A DNA stretch of 64,000 bases from Congeria kusceri (Eukaryota > Mollusca > Bivalvia > Myida > Dreissenidae). The DNA is taken from positions 62,001-126,000 of the forward strand of contig JAPFQT010000359.1 in assembly GCA_027627225.1 (NCBI GenBank). The letters are read 5' to 3'. Each line of letters opens with the position of its first letter. Position 1 is the stretch's first letter. This document shows, piece by piece, positions 44,740 to 56,394 of the stretch. Position numbers and translations under genes: made by a program. Under the pieces are notes generated by a model. It had not been told where the DNA came from, did not search any database, and was given only the letters and a program-made list of their open reading frames with translations.

Positions 44740-45665
44740 ATTACGTATGCAGCCTTTTCAACAGGGGCCACTTTGTCTATATGCATACAAACAATGAAAT
44801 TAATTTGCAAAATCTGCTAATGTCTTCACTCAATCTGTGAAGTATGATGAGGCACCAAAAATATCCTATCTATAATTTTAAATGTTGAGCAATCTGTGAA
44901 GTATGATGAGGCACCAAAAATATCCTATCTATAATTTCAAATGTTGAGCAATCTGTGAAGTATGATGAGGCACCAAAAATATCCTATCTATAATTTTAAC
45001 TGTTGAGTCCTGACAACAATCAGAAAAGGGGAGTAATTAAAACTTTCTGGCAATAATGAGTTATGGTTCTTGTATGCTTCATCTACTCTTGCTATTTTAA
45101 AAGATTCATTAAAGAATCAACACAATGATTTGTGTAATTTGTTAGTTATGCTTTGAACAACATCAATAAATGGAAGTAATTCACAAGTTTTACAAGTCTG
45201 GTTCTTCCATGCAACACTCCATGTTGAGACTGTGATCATTTCTTACAATTTATTTGAAATTCCCTTCACGCACAACAATAATACGCTCTGGACAATTATT
45301 AGCCCTTTGTCCTTGAATAATCACCTTGACCTTGGACCTAGGGAACAAGTTCTTGCGCACAACACACCCTTTCATAATGCTAATTACTTGTGCTAAGTTA
45401 TTTTAAAATCCTTCAGTGCTGAACAAAATTATGATCTGGACAGGGCCCTTGGATTTAATTCTTATGTTTGACCTTCGACCTTTTAAGTGTGACCTGGACC
45501 TTGGGACCTGGTACTTGTGCCCAACACACCATCTCATCATGCCTATCTTTTCTGTTCTGTTATTTGAAAATCCTTCCATGCTGGACAAAGTTAAGCTCTG
45601 AACAAGAATCCGAACATACATACATACATGTACGTACATACACACAGACAGGGCCAACACTACAT
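44740..45665 (+). mobile_element. Array element H5 (copy 2)
   Basis: The head words tctatatgcatacaaacaat and taatgagttatggttcttgt, then monomers with atgtttgaccttcgaccttt, match 32380-34015 in order. A 59-bp piece of the head (caatctgtgaagtatgatga) is triplicated at 44831, 44890 and 44949. The end is acatacatacatgtacgtac followed by cacacagacagggcc. Confidence 0.7.
44831..45007. repeat. 59-bp unit, three tandem copies
   Basis: Three near-identical units start caatctgtgaagtatgatga. The corresponding head of the first H5 copy (near 32522) has this segment once in diverged form, so the triplication is specific to this copy. Confidence 0.9.
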
Positions 45666-45919
45666 GCAGTTCCTGAGACAATTTGGTCGATCATCAAACT
45701 TGGCTAAGATATTATAGTCTCAAAAGATAGTCTTATTGATAACTGATTCAACAAGTGAGAGTGACACTTATTATACAGTTTAACGTCTGATCGCTCAAAA
45801 ATTGTTTTAATGGTGTAAAACTGAAAGTTACAATTTTCATCAATACAAACTATATAAAATCTGGGAACAATATAAATATCCATGGAATCCACATTTTTTG
45901 CCAGCCTTCTGATAATAGA

Positions 45920-46060
45920 ATTTATAATTTGCAACTACATACCAAATCACTTTAAAGAAATCGGTCATGTTGTCCAAATTTGACTTCAAGGCCAAAACAT
46001 CAAGCATTATCTGTGCTTCTCAACAGGTTACAAACGCACACACAAGACCATGTTTCAAGT
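45920..46060 (+). repeat. Dispersed repeat shared with 60955-61090
   Basis: gcattatctgtgc, then caacaggttacaa, together with a preceding aatcggtcatgt-like block, occurs here and at 60955-61090 (tatcggtcatgt; cattatctgtgcaaatcaac). The family is not identified. Confidence 0.5.
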
Positions 46061-46064
46061 TTAT

Positions 46065-46190
46065 CAAGACAAGACAAGACAAGACAACTTTTATTTATGG
46101 TCGGGGATACTTCAAAGTAAACATCTGCTACTTATAGCTACTGACCAACTTAAATAATCAATAATCCCTAATGCACAAACGCTACACGGA
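46065..46190 (-). mobile_element. Possible non-LTR retrotransposon 3' end
   Basis: Read on the minus strand, an ATAAAAGTTGTC segment is followed by repeated TTGTC pentanucleotides (46065-46087). Short tandem tails after an AT-rich 3' end are usual for some LINE families. A similar layout with TTCTG repeats is at 48900. No reverse transcriptase is present. Confidence 0.35.
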
Positions 46191-46259
46191 CGGTGTTCAG
46201 GAGGACCAAAAAATATCGATTGATGCTTGCTGTAACATTGTCTTCATGCAAAGCATGTA

Positions 46260-46593
46260 CTGTAGATCACCGTTATTTCGAACACCGTTAATCTGAATTC
46301 CTTGTTATTTTGTATTTTTGTTTTATTTTTGTTTTTGTATTTTAGTTGGATTTACGTTTGTTTGGTCATCAGTTCGCATTTACTTGTAACAGATTCTAAA
46401 TAAAATATATTGCGCCGTGTACAATAGTCATAATGTCAGGGGAAATAATAAATAAGGAAAGATTCACTATTATACATACAGCTTGGTCATTTTTCCAACA
46501 ATAATTCTATCTAGAAATGTTTAATTCGAATAATCGTTATTTCGAAGTATTTTTTATTGGTCCCACCAACTTCGAAATAACGAGGTTCGACTG
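46260..46593. mobile_element. 334-bp pogo/Tc1-like MITE
   Basis: The left end is CTGTAGATCACCGTTATTTC, and the reversed right end is CAGTCGAACCTCGTTATTTC, with TA on both sides (46258-46259 and 46594-46595). Subterminal cgttatttcgaa words recur. The size and ends suit a deletion derivative of a pogo/Tigger-like transposon. The open frame at 46517-46708 crosses its border and is a shadow. Confidence 0.75.
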
Positions 46594-47254
46594 TACTAGC
46601 TTTTTCAAGTGCGTGCTCTTATGTTGTGTAGCAATAGTGGCGGTCTCTTATACTATGAAGCAGGCCACAATTAAGCCTAAAATAATATGTGAGTTTCAGT
46701 ATAAATGAAGTTATGATTAGTCTACCTAATAGTGATCAATAATGTTATTTTCACTTTATGTTCTTAATGTTTTTTCTTCTTAAAATTAGTTGTTTTGCTA
46801 TGTAAACAAGTTCTCTTGCAACATTTTGTAGCTTTGTAAACAACTGTATACACACTTCATGGATCAATTACAATTAAGAAAGAAAGACTTGCTACTGAAA
46901 TTGTGGTGCTGACGAGTCATGTGCGTGTGATGGTAGCAGGCGAAACCGGCCCCAAAAATGCAAAACCGGCCTAACCATTAGCCAAAACCGGCTTTACTTT
47001 TGTATAAAAGTTTCGTAACACACAGCAACACAATTTAGTGTCTATTGCAAACGATATTTGGTTAGCATTTCTCCTGAAACAAAAAAGAACAGATAAGCCG
47101 TATCGATTACGTTATTGTCATTCAGATAGCTCAGTATTGATTTATGACATACAGTTACTGTATACACCCTCCACGTGGACTGCGTGTAATTCGGGTGCTG
47201 AATAGAGCGACAGCAGTGAAAGGACGTTGTCATGGGTGGCATGCGCGCTGTAAG

Positions 47255-47500
47255 CTGATGACGTCAAACTGTTACACTTTGATGTAGAGCGAGTCTGCGT
47301 TTTGTTTGTCGCACTACAAGAGTGTGAATAAAAGAGAAGCCGTGAAGGCACGAAAATTCAGATCAAACTGGATTTATTTATGAGCATTTGGTAATAGGAA
47401 AATATTGAAGTACATGAAAAAAAATCGGGATCCACGAACGATTCACGATATATTGGACATCGCGATATAACAGATCGCGATATAGCGGATCTGCAGTGTC
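47255..47500 (+). promoter_or_regulatory. CRE-containing, promoter-like stretch
   Basis: A perfect TGACGTCA is at 47259-47266, followed by cgcactacaagagtgtgaat and aaaagagaagccgtg. Two tcgcgatata words lie near 47461 and 47476. The makeup is reminiscent of an LTR or a transposon end, but I found no second copy in the window. Function is unproven. Confidence 0.2.
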
Positions 47501-48139
47501 TTGTGTATTAGTTCAACATGAAGAGGCCTAATTATTGCAAGAATTAGCAACTAATAATTATAGTGCAACTACAAAAATTGTGTTATAATTCTAAGTGGAT
47601 ATTATTTAGTGTAGTATTATGTTGAAATAAACTGTTTGATGTTGTTTGTTGATTATTGTTTTATTGCATGATATGGAATTAGATGAAATTTCATGTTTCC
47701 AAGTGTATTAAAAGTATAAAAATCGTATATGGGGATAACATTTCTCGAGCATGTATATGAAAACATATGAACTGTCCATTTGAAAAAAAAAAAAAAGTTA
47801 AATGTAATAATAATGTTCGTATTATAAACAATGTATTATTATGATGATCTGTTATGACATATGCTGTATTGAAATAGTCTAAAAGTGTAATGTAAAATTT
47901 GTTATGTACACATCAATGAATACATAAATCGTGCATTTGGGAAGAAATTACATTTTGATTTATAAGACATTAAGTGCAAATCTAAATATAAATTTTGAAA
48001 AAAACAACAACATTCCCATAATATAATTTCATAATTTTAAAAGACATTTCTTGTACATTTGATAAAATTCACAATTTAAGTGTTAGAAAACATAAAGTGC
48101 CGTTATGGGTGGTGCTAGCTTCAATTGATTAATCAAACT

Positions 48140-48289
48140 GTTACGCAATATGTGCGATGTTATTGTTACGCAATATGTGTGATGTTATTGTTACGCAATA
48201 TGTGCGATGTTATTGTTACGCAATATGTGCGATGTTATTGTTACGCAATATGTGCGATGTTATTGTTACGCAATATGTGCGATGTTATT
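48140..48289. repeat. 25-bp minisatellite, six copies
   Basis: The unit is gttacgcaatatgtgcgatg plus ttatt, starting at 48140, 48165, 48190, 48215, 48240 and 48265. Only one unit differs visibly (gtgtgat). Each unit contains CGCA-atatg-TGCG, a short hairpin. The open frame at 48125-48322 is a shadow. Confidence 0.95.
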
Positions 48290-48899
48290 CACACATTTCG
48301 GGGTAATGTCATCAATGAGTGACAGTCCACAACACCTCAATCACAATCTGTTATTGTTAAGATTCCAAGCATAATTGAGTTACTTTATGTACTAAGCGCG
48401 TGCACTATAAATTTTGTAAATCTATTACAATTTATTGAAGTTAAGGGTATATATGCCGTTATTTGCGATTTGTATTTTAATATATTAAATTCGTAAATAA
48501 TATGAAGAAGCATACCCATAATTAGTTAACTCGAACTGTTTTATTATTATCTTGCAAAATAGGTTACAAGATATTTTATCCCAATTAGACGAGTAGATGT
48601 AAATGATTTCCAGTTCCTCATTGTTTATTGAGATGAAATGGCAAATCTAAAATTTAGAAATATTATTGCAAAATTAAGATTGTCTTCCCATGTAATTTGT
48701 ATAGAAACTGGTAGACAACACTTTGTTGTATCTAATATATATGGCTATTAGCTGTATAAGCTTACGTTTGAAATAAATGCTAAATAAGGCTTAATATGTT
48801 AGGCCTATATTTTCACACATGTTTATGTGTAATCCCTAATACACCAAATGCAATAAATTAATTAATGACTATATATTTCAATATGTTTGTCTATTAATT

Positions 48900-49020
48900 C
48901 AGAACAGAACAGAACAATACTTTATTACTCCCAGGTATGCATAGATACAACATGGCACAAATATTGTACAGCATTCAGATTACAATACACATATGCATAT
49001 TTCCGCTTCAAAATTCATAG
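48900..49020 (-). mobile_element. Possible non-LTR retrotransposon 3' end
   Basis: On the minus strand AATAAAGTATTG is followed by three TTCTG units (plus-strand agaacagaacagaac at 48901). The layout matches 46065-46190 with a different pentamer. It is a fragment only. Confidence 0.35.
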
Positions 49021-49065
49021 TGATCGTTGTATTGTATAACTCACTGTATATTTGGATAGGCTGTT

Positions 49066-50586
49066 GAAGCCTTTGTACCACTACAACCTCGTGCCACTAC
49101 AATATCGTACCATTATTGGAGACTTCGTACCACATATGGGGTATATATAGGAAATATTCAAATGTTCACACTTCGATAGGTGTTAACACAACAGTGGAAG
49201 TTAACAATAGAGGCACGAATAATGACACAAACACTGTTTAATCATGTATTATTACCGGTATTGTCTATGTGGTTAACAACATTTTGAAGTTTTGTAGCAT
49301 TGTATTGCATAAAAGTTTAACATTACAAATATATACATGTATATAATTTATACATAGCTTTACATTATTAACAATTTAAGAATGATATTAATAAAAAATT
49401 TCAATGTACGGAAAAATTTCTTAATTCATAAACAGTTAAAAGTTAATACTTTATTCGTATCGTAATAAATCATACGTTTTATTCGTACATGTATGATTTT
49501 ATCATAACTTATATGATATACATATGATATAATTATTCTGTATTATTATATAGGTCATTATATACAATATACATGTATTATGGAGTATCTTACAAGTTAC
49601 ATTTGAAGTATTTTAAACAATTATTATTGACACACATAGATAGGCTTAATGAACAAAGAAATTTTATGTACAGCATACAATAACTTTATATAGACTTACC
49701 ATATTTACCCTATGTATTGGGACACTTAAAAATAATTACAATTTTTCTTGTCCCAATATAAAAGGTCATAAAAATATAATTCCCTAAATTGTGTACCAAA
49801 ATATAGGGTAATATTCGACCCAATGTATTTTCACACACACACACCGATTGTCGTTATTCCGCGTGCTTAAATGAGTGGAGCGTGTCAAATAAAAAACACC
49901 GGGTTGTACAGCGTGTTAGTACACAGTTTGCACCACGGGTCAATTAAACAGGCCCTAAACGTGTTCGTTTAGCGATAAGAACGCCGCATGTGGCACACTA
50001 ATTGGCTTCATGAGAGACCTGACAATTATCACATACTACCGGGTAGTTAGCCTAATACTGGTAACTGTTAATTGACATTAATTGACAATTTTATAGTTTG
50101 TTATAAGAAGTTCAATAAATTTTTTAACATGAATATCATTTTATGCACATGATGTAATACATGCATTACAATTTTGAAAACGGTAGTCTTTGTAGTTTTT
50201 ATTATATAAAAGGGGTACACTCTTATTATTTTTTGCAATATACGGTGTACAGTAGATATATGCTACTCTGATCATATTGAAATCGAGAGATATTTATTTT
50301 AAAATGACAAAATTGAAGACAATTTACCATTATATTTTTGTGTCCCAATATTATGGGACAAGACAAAAATCAAATTTCAAAAGTGTTCCAATATTAAGGG
50401 ACCCTAAAAATAATAATTTTTTTGAAAATAGGGTAGTCCCAATATTTAGGGTGTCTCAATACATCGGGTTATAACGTCTATAAACACATTTTGAACAGAT
50501 TGTCTATATATTCATATGTGGTACGAAGTCTCCAGTATAGTGGTACATAGTCTCCTGGCACGAAGTCTCTATGGTACAAAGTCTCC
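49066..50586. mobile_element. 1.5-kb DNA transposon with about 74-bp inverted ends
   Basis: The left end (49066-49139) and right end (50513-50586) are reverse complements across about 74 bp with scattered changes. They share ggagacttcgtaccacatat. Each end is built from three or four units of the type gagacttcgtacca. Further inside, a second pair of inverted words (tattgggaca and cttgtcccaa) faces inward. There is no transposase, so it is a non-autonomous element. The frame at 50277-50474 lies in the inner repeat and is a shadow. Confidence 0.8.
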
Positions 50587-51582
50587 CTAATTCATTGGAT
50601 ATGTTTAATGCCATATATTTGTTGAATTGAATTTATCTAAGTTGGTTTGTTTGATCACCATATGAAACTTATCTAGAAATTGCAATTTTTTGCTCCATTT
50701 ATATGCATAAGCAGATGTTTCTGAAATATGTGAATAATGATGGTGGTGGTGGTAGTGATTTTCTGTGTCAATCATGTTCTTATTGATAATTGGTGTACAA
50801 ATTTTAAGAGAATAGTAAAAACTAATTTAAAAAATAGAACTCCAATTATAACACTATCCTCTTGTCATGCGTGACAGGTTGTGGTGAAAACTAGTTAGAC
50901 TTGTTAGTATAATAAAGGTAAAGAAGTATAGAAAGGAATTACAGTTGCTAGATAAAAGACAAATGTAAATTGCGCATTTGAATATATTTTACAGGCAATA
51001 ATAATTTGTATCTGTAGTCATTATGCAATCACATGTGGGGCTGGTTTTGCTTTTTGGGGGCCAGTTTTGACTGGGGCCGGTTTTGCCATAAACCTGTGTG
51101 ACTCACAGGGAATGCATGTGAGCATTTGTTCTATGTCACATTGTCATTACAGTCTATCTCAATATTTGATCAGCTTAATAAGTTGCTTCTAATCTAAGAT
51201 TCTACTCTATGCCTTGTGGTCAGCAAAACGTGCTGTTGTACCAATAGAATCATGAATATATGCGTTTCTTTTTCTTTTCAGTATATCTGCAATGCATACC
51301 AACTTTCATTATGTTACAACATTATGTTAACGTTTAGAACAGCCTTACCACAAAGACAAATTCACTATCATGAAACTTTGATATTTTTTTTATGTCATTG
51401 CTCTGACCTCTCAAACAACATCAGGACAATCGTGGTTGAAAGATCTAGGACAGTGCGTTATCTATATCGGTAGGTCACCTTGACAGTAATATTTCAATGT
51501 CCTAGTCATGTTTTCTAAACAAGATAAGACACAAACATTCACTTAACTATTTAACCAAGTATTTATTAGAACATTGAACGAG

Positions 51583-52310
51583 AGGGCCACACTGGCCCTG
51601 GGTCGCTCACCTGAGTTTAATGAATCATAATTGCTTTTAAAATTTTTATCTTTTATAAAAATGTTTGAAGTAAAGTCGTCAAAAATTGTCAACAATAGAC
51701 TACTGACAACCATGTATTTAGCAAATCAAAATAATTTGAAGGAATTTGGTAGATAGTCACCCTATGAACATTTCTGTGAAATTACTTCGAAATCAAGCAA
51801 GTATTTTCAGCCAAGAAGTCGTATAAGGAAAACTTCCCACATTTTTAAATTATCAAAATCATTTGAAAAAATCTGGTCGATAGTGAGCCAATGAAGATTT
51901 CTGTGAAATTATTAGGAAATAATTGCCAGTGCTTTCGGACAGGAAGATTTTCAAAATTCTCTAAATAGCCATATAAGGAAAACTGCCCCACCCTTTGGTG
52001 GCCATGTTTAATAAAAATCAAAATAATTTATAGGAACTTGGCCGAGTTTCACATATAGAACATTTCTGTGATTTTTTTTTCAAAATTCAGCAATAGGTTT
52101 CAGACAATAAGATTGTTTAAGTTTCAATATAGCCATGTAAGAAAAACTGCCATGACCACTGGAGGCCATTTTTTAGCAAATCAAAAAAAAATTTGGTAGG
52201 TGGTCACCCAAAGAACATTTCTGTAAAATTATTTCATAATCCAGCCAGTGGTTTGGAACAAGATTTTTTTAAGTTTTGTATATAGCCATTATAAAGAAAA
52301 CTGCCCCTCC
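51583..52310 (+). mobile_element. Array element H3 with intact left end
   Basis: The left end is gagagggccacactggccct, then gggtcgctcacctgag. About four monomers of 140-160 bp follow (gtcacccaaagaacatttct; gccatataaggaaaactgcc). The repeat stops near 52310, and an unrelated 240-bp stretch with repeated cttgcatc words separates it from an H2-type tail at 52555. The right-hand end is therefore composite. Confidence 0.65.
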
Positions 52311-52554
52311 CATTGGCAATGCAAGATCGCTATATTAATTTTGCAAACTTGCATCATGTTTTTGCATTCTTGACCCTTGGATATACGAGGGCAAAAACGC
52401 CAAAACACTATGCGATGGCATGAGATTACGATCCGAGATCTTGTTATTGATTTCTTAATCTTGCATCGTATTCTTGCAATTTTTCGCGTTATTGCGCTTG
52501 TAATCCATAAGTCGAAAACGCGAAACAATGAGTGGCAGTAACCGAACACCATAC

Positions 52555-52895
52555 TATGGACTCATTTTAATATAGGGAATAAGTGTCTTAAGTTTGAATG
52601 AAATCCCTCAGCAATTCCTGAGAAACTAGCTTTTAGAAAAACTTAAATCTATCCACACAGCTTATATGTAGAATTTTTAAGTGTAAAAAGGAGCATTATT
52701 AGACAAATTTCAAACCAGAGTTAACAAACTTTAAGTATACGTTCATTTTAATATGCAGAATAAATGTTTTAAATTTGAAAGAAATCCCTTGAACCATTCC
52801 TGAGAAACTATCTTACTGTGTAACTTTAAACTAGACTGGAAGCCGATACCAACGCCGGGGAGTATAACTTGCCTTTTATTCGAAAAGTCGCGCTA
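52555..52895 (+). mobile_element. H2-type right end
   Basis: agggaataagtgtcttaagt, gaaatccctcagcaattcct and aagccgataccaacgccggg match the tail of 8690-10925, closing in gtcgcgctaaaaa. No H2 monomers precede it, so it is a solo tail or a recombinant with the H3 copy upstream. Confidence 0.65.
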
Positions 52896-53930
52896 AAAAT
52901 TATTCGCTTGCACTGCTTATGAATCTACATAACTTCATTAATCAGCACAGGCTTAGGTTTGAATAACTCCAGCTTGATCATAATTGCAGATACGTTTTAA
53001 GCCACACAAAAGGTGAAAATGGTCAAATTCAGACTCAGCAATGAAACGATTTTTTGTCTGTCATGTGTATAGTTTAGTTTAAAACCTAAGTCAGAAACAT
53101 CGGGTTTGCTGAATACTGTTTATTGCAACAACATTGATCCTCAAAGTAAAACTATTTATTTACTGCCGAGTTTCATGGTGATGCAGATTTAATCCGATTT
53201 CTCACTGTTAACATCTGGTAGATAGTGAGCCAATGAAGATTTCTGTGAAATTATTAGGAAATTAGCTGCACGATGTTCTACATAAAACACGAGGAATTTC
53301 GGCTAGTTTTTTAGTGTTGAAAATGTAAACACCCACCTGAACTGCAAACTGTTCCAAATCCATTAATTTAATGAAAATTTAATGCGTTTTAGCCCATAAC
53401 GCATTATTTTATATGTTTATTATCTCAGCTCAAATTTTAAACATTTCGTTTAATGTGAATCACGTTGTTAGTGCCTTTAACACCTATTAATGGACAAACA
53501 TTGTATCTATACGTTTTGATGCATAGTGATATTTGCTGTGACATTCCCCACGTCACGGTCAGGGGTTACAAGTGGAACTGCACCTTCCCTTGAAAAACCA
53601 TAATGATGGACTTTAATAAGTAGTGTTCATGTTTAAGCAGGTATCAATCCTTGCAACAGACTGATGGACTAGTGAGCCTAACTACAGCAAACGCTCTAAT
53701 GGTCTGCTGTATCCCCAGACATGTCTCCCATTGCATGTGTATGAGTCGAGAAGGGAAGGTGCATCTCAGCAAAGTCTACAGAGCTGGAGTAGAATTTACA
53801 AAAGCATCTTAATATAAAAATTTTATCCTTATCCTTAAACCAGGAGATTTCCAGAACTGTATTACCCGTATTCAAACAGTGCAGAATGATATAACTTTTA
53901 ACTAGACATGTGTCCGTAGGACACGGATGC
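52896..53930. other. Mostly unique stretch with a 50-bp transposed fragment
   Basis: No gene is recognised. The 50 bp at 53213-53262 repeats 51871-51921 of the H3 array almost exactly (gatagtgagccaatgaagat), standing alone in unrelated DNA. Confidence 0.4.
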
Positions 53931-54690
53931 CCCCTCATTCTGCTGCTTGTCACAAAACTCTGCTAATGTCAGAAAGAATGCACCAGCATACCCAGGTGCA
54001 CAAGTCCACATGCTGATGAATATATGTATAAAGTTTCATCAGTCTAGCAGTTATACTTTTTGAGTTACACACGACACAAGTCCAAAAATGTCATTTTTTG
54101 CTAAAAAAAGGGTTATAACTCCACTGATGGTGAGAAAAAGTGCACAAAAACACCAGGGTGCACAAGTTCACATGTTGATTAATACGTATATAAAGTTTCA
54201 ACACTCCAGCAGTAATACGTATATAAAGTTTCAACACTCCAGCAGTAATACTTTTTGAGTTACGTGCGACACAAGTCCAAAAATGTCATTCTTTGGCTAA
54301 AAAAGTGCTATAACTCCAGATATTTTACAAAAGTGCCCCAAAATACCCAGGTGCACAAGTTCACATGCTGATTAATATGTTTATAAAGTTTCATCACTCT
54401 AGCAATAATACTTTTCGAGTTACACGCGACACAAGTCCAAAAATATCATTTTTTGGTAGAAAAAGGGCCATTACTCTGCTGATGTGGGGAAAAAACTGCT
54501 CCAAAATACCCAGGTTCGACAAGCCCCAATGCCAATGAATATGCTTATAAAGTTTCATAACTATTGCAGTTATATTTTTTTGAATTATGTGCGACACAAT
54601 AATCCGACGGACGGACGGAAGGACGGACGGACAAGGGCAAATCTAATTTATGATGCCCCCCCCCCTCTAAAGTGGGGGCATAAAACGACA
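53910..54690 (+). mobile_element. Array element H6
   Basis: The left end is tgtccgtaggacacggatgc, then cccctca. About four monomers of roughly 165-185 bp follow (acacaagtccaaaaatgtca; acccaggtgcacaag; ataaagtttcatcac). A ggacgg run leads to tgatgccccc and gtgggggcataaaa at the right. The ATGCCCCC words at the two ends are inverted to each other. A 35-bp piece is duplicated at 54185-54255. Confidence 0.7.
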
Positions 54691-54721
54691 ACAGTATTTA
54701 AATGCTTTTTGCAAAATATAA

Positions 54722-55049
54722 GTAAAAGGGCCCATACACGTTCAATAAAATGGTCAATAATATGTTCAATGCATGAAATTGACAACTATATTGAAGTGTG
54801 CGGGCTATATTGAAGATTGATGCAATCTATTGAGAAAAATAAAATTGTGTATTTTGAGTGATATTTAATCATTTCTTTATTTCAACTGTCAATTCTCCAC
54901 TCAGTATATCTAATTTTCTGTTAAAACCTTCAATGCCAACCACAAAATATTGAGTAAAAAAACTGAAAAGTTTGTGGCAAAAACTGAATGTCAGTTTTAC
55001 TGGATTCAAACCATTGACCATAATATTGTACGTGTATGGGCTGTTTTAC
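54722..55049. mobile_element. 328-bp MITE
   Basis: The left end is GTAAAAGGGCCCATACACGT, and the reversed right end is GTAAAACAGCCCATACACGT. Both are followed by a segment containing ATGGTCAAT. Target duplication and superfamily are unclear. The interior is AT-rich and noncoding. Confidence 0.75.
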
Positions 55050-56394
55050 ATTCAAATAAGTGAATTTAGTAAACAAATACAATATATTACAATTTTATAC
55101 TTTATACTTCAGTAAAAATATTTAAGAAATTACTTAAAATGCCCCTGATTTTTGTTATCTCTTAGTCGCGAGGAGTTCGAAATGACTTCAATATATCCGA
55201 ACGCAGTTTCTACAGAAGATTGGTCACCCCGAAATTAAATCTCCAATTTATACAATGCAACAAGAACTGCAGTCTGATTTTTTTATAAACCTGACATTAA
55301 CCTTAGAACGCTTATTCATTAATGCTTTATGGAGAGCACTTGCATTGTTCAGGTACAGTAGCATCGATGGATGCTTTTTGACACCGACCACATTCTAAGC
55401 GTGTTACACGCTTTTCAGCTACAAACTAATAGACGATTAGCCTCAGTCACGTCAAAGAAGAAAAATCGACACCGTTGCCATGGGTATTGCTAACGGCTTG
55501 CAGATTTGGAAGCCCGGCTAATTGATGACGTCACGCTGTCACTATTTGTTTTAACAGGTATAATTTTTAACAACTCATATTTTTAACAGTCATGGTTTTA
55601 TTTTGTCTGTTCATATTGGAAATAAAAACTTGTTAGTTGGGCCCAATTTTGTGAGTCACTCTCATTACCGCAAAACAAACAATTTTTTAAGGATGATCTT
55701 GAATAACTGAACACAAATTTAAATTTCATTCGGACAAAGGGTTCCTGAGAACATGCACAGGCAAGTCATTAAAGAGCTGCAAACAATGTGCAGAACATGC
55801 CCAAAGGTATACAGCTAGGTTCCTAGTCTAGATACTGATCAATAATGTCATGTTGCATTCAATTTCATTCAAATCCAGCTAAATTGAGTACAGGGGTGAA
55901 GTGAAGCTTAGCAAAGTAATGACTGTATTACATTATGTTTATTGTATAATTTCTAACAAATTGAATGATTACTGAAATATACTGTATTCAAACTCCTCCC
56001 TATATTCAGACTTTCTTTAATATCCAACTTTTGTTCTAAAAATGTTTGTTTGGATTTATTTATACAAATCAATATAATAAAGAAACACTTTTGTTCTTTT
56101 TTATTTTTATTGTTCGAAAGGATTCAATGCCTGGGATGTAACTGATAATGTCAATACAACCTGCAGAATATAGGCCTTGGGAGTGAACTTTTCCCTAGTA
56201 CTACGAGTTTGTCCCTGGGAGATAACCTAGTTTTTAAAGGTCTAACATGCAAGCACAAGCAAATGTATGTAGACTGATTTGGTTTTAGAACACAAGATTA
56301 AACTATCAAACTAGTTCAGGCCGCATCTGTCTCTATCCCCATTTTCTATAATAAACACTCAGACAAGGATTGTTACTCACTTTGTGACAGAGAT
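55050..56394. other. Stretch without a recognised gene
   Basis: Mostly AT-rich, with a GC-richer island at about 55380-55560. The island holds a 17-bp palindrome (aagcgtgttacacgctt, 55397-55413) and a perfect CRE TGACGTCA (55526-55533). At 55640-55700 is the uninterrupted, inverted copy of the repeat that hosts SINE S3. No reading frame supports a gene. Confidence 0.4.

Larger units (their letters stand above)
46938..51100. mobile_element. Candidate 4.1-kb DNA transposon with AAACCGGCC ends
   Basis: The left block (46938-46996) has three direct AAACCGGC words, including gaaaccggccccaaaaatgc. The right block (51040-51097), reversed, has AAAACCGGCCCC and AAAACTGGCCCCCAAAAAGC followed by AAAACC. 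The two blocks are inverted to each other over about 50 bp. No transposase is visible between them, and a second inverted-end element (49066-50586) sits inside. The pairing could also be two separate copies of a short repeat. Confidence 0.4.

Noticed and set aside
47255..47560. Solo LTR
   Set aside because: The stretch looks promoter-like, but no TG...CA borders, target duplication or second copy could be shown.
48125..48322. Repetitive frame rich in CYAICVMLLLRN-type units
   Set aside because: Product of the 25-bp minisatellite, whose unit is not a multiple of three.
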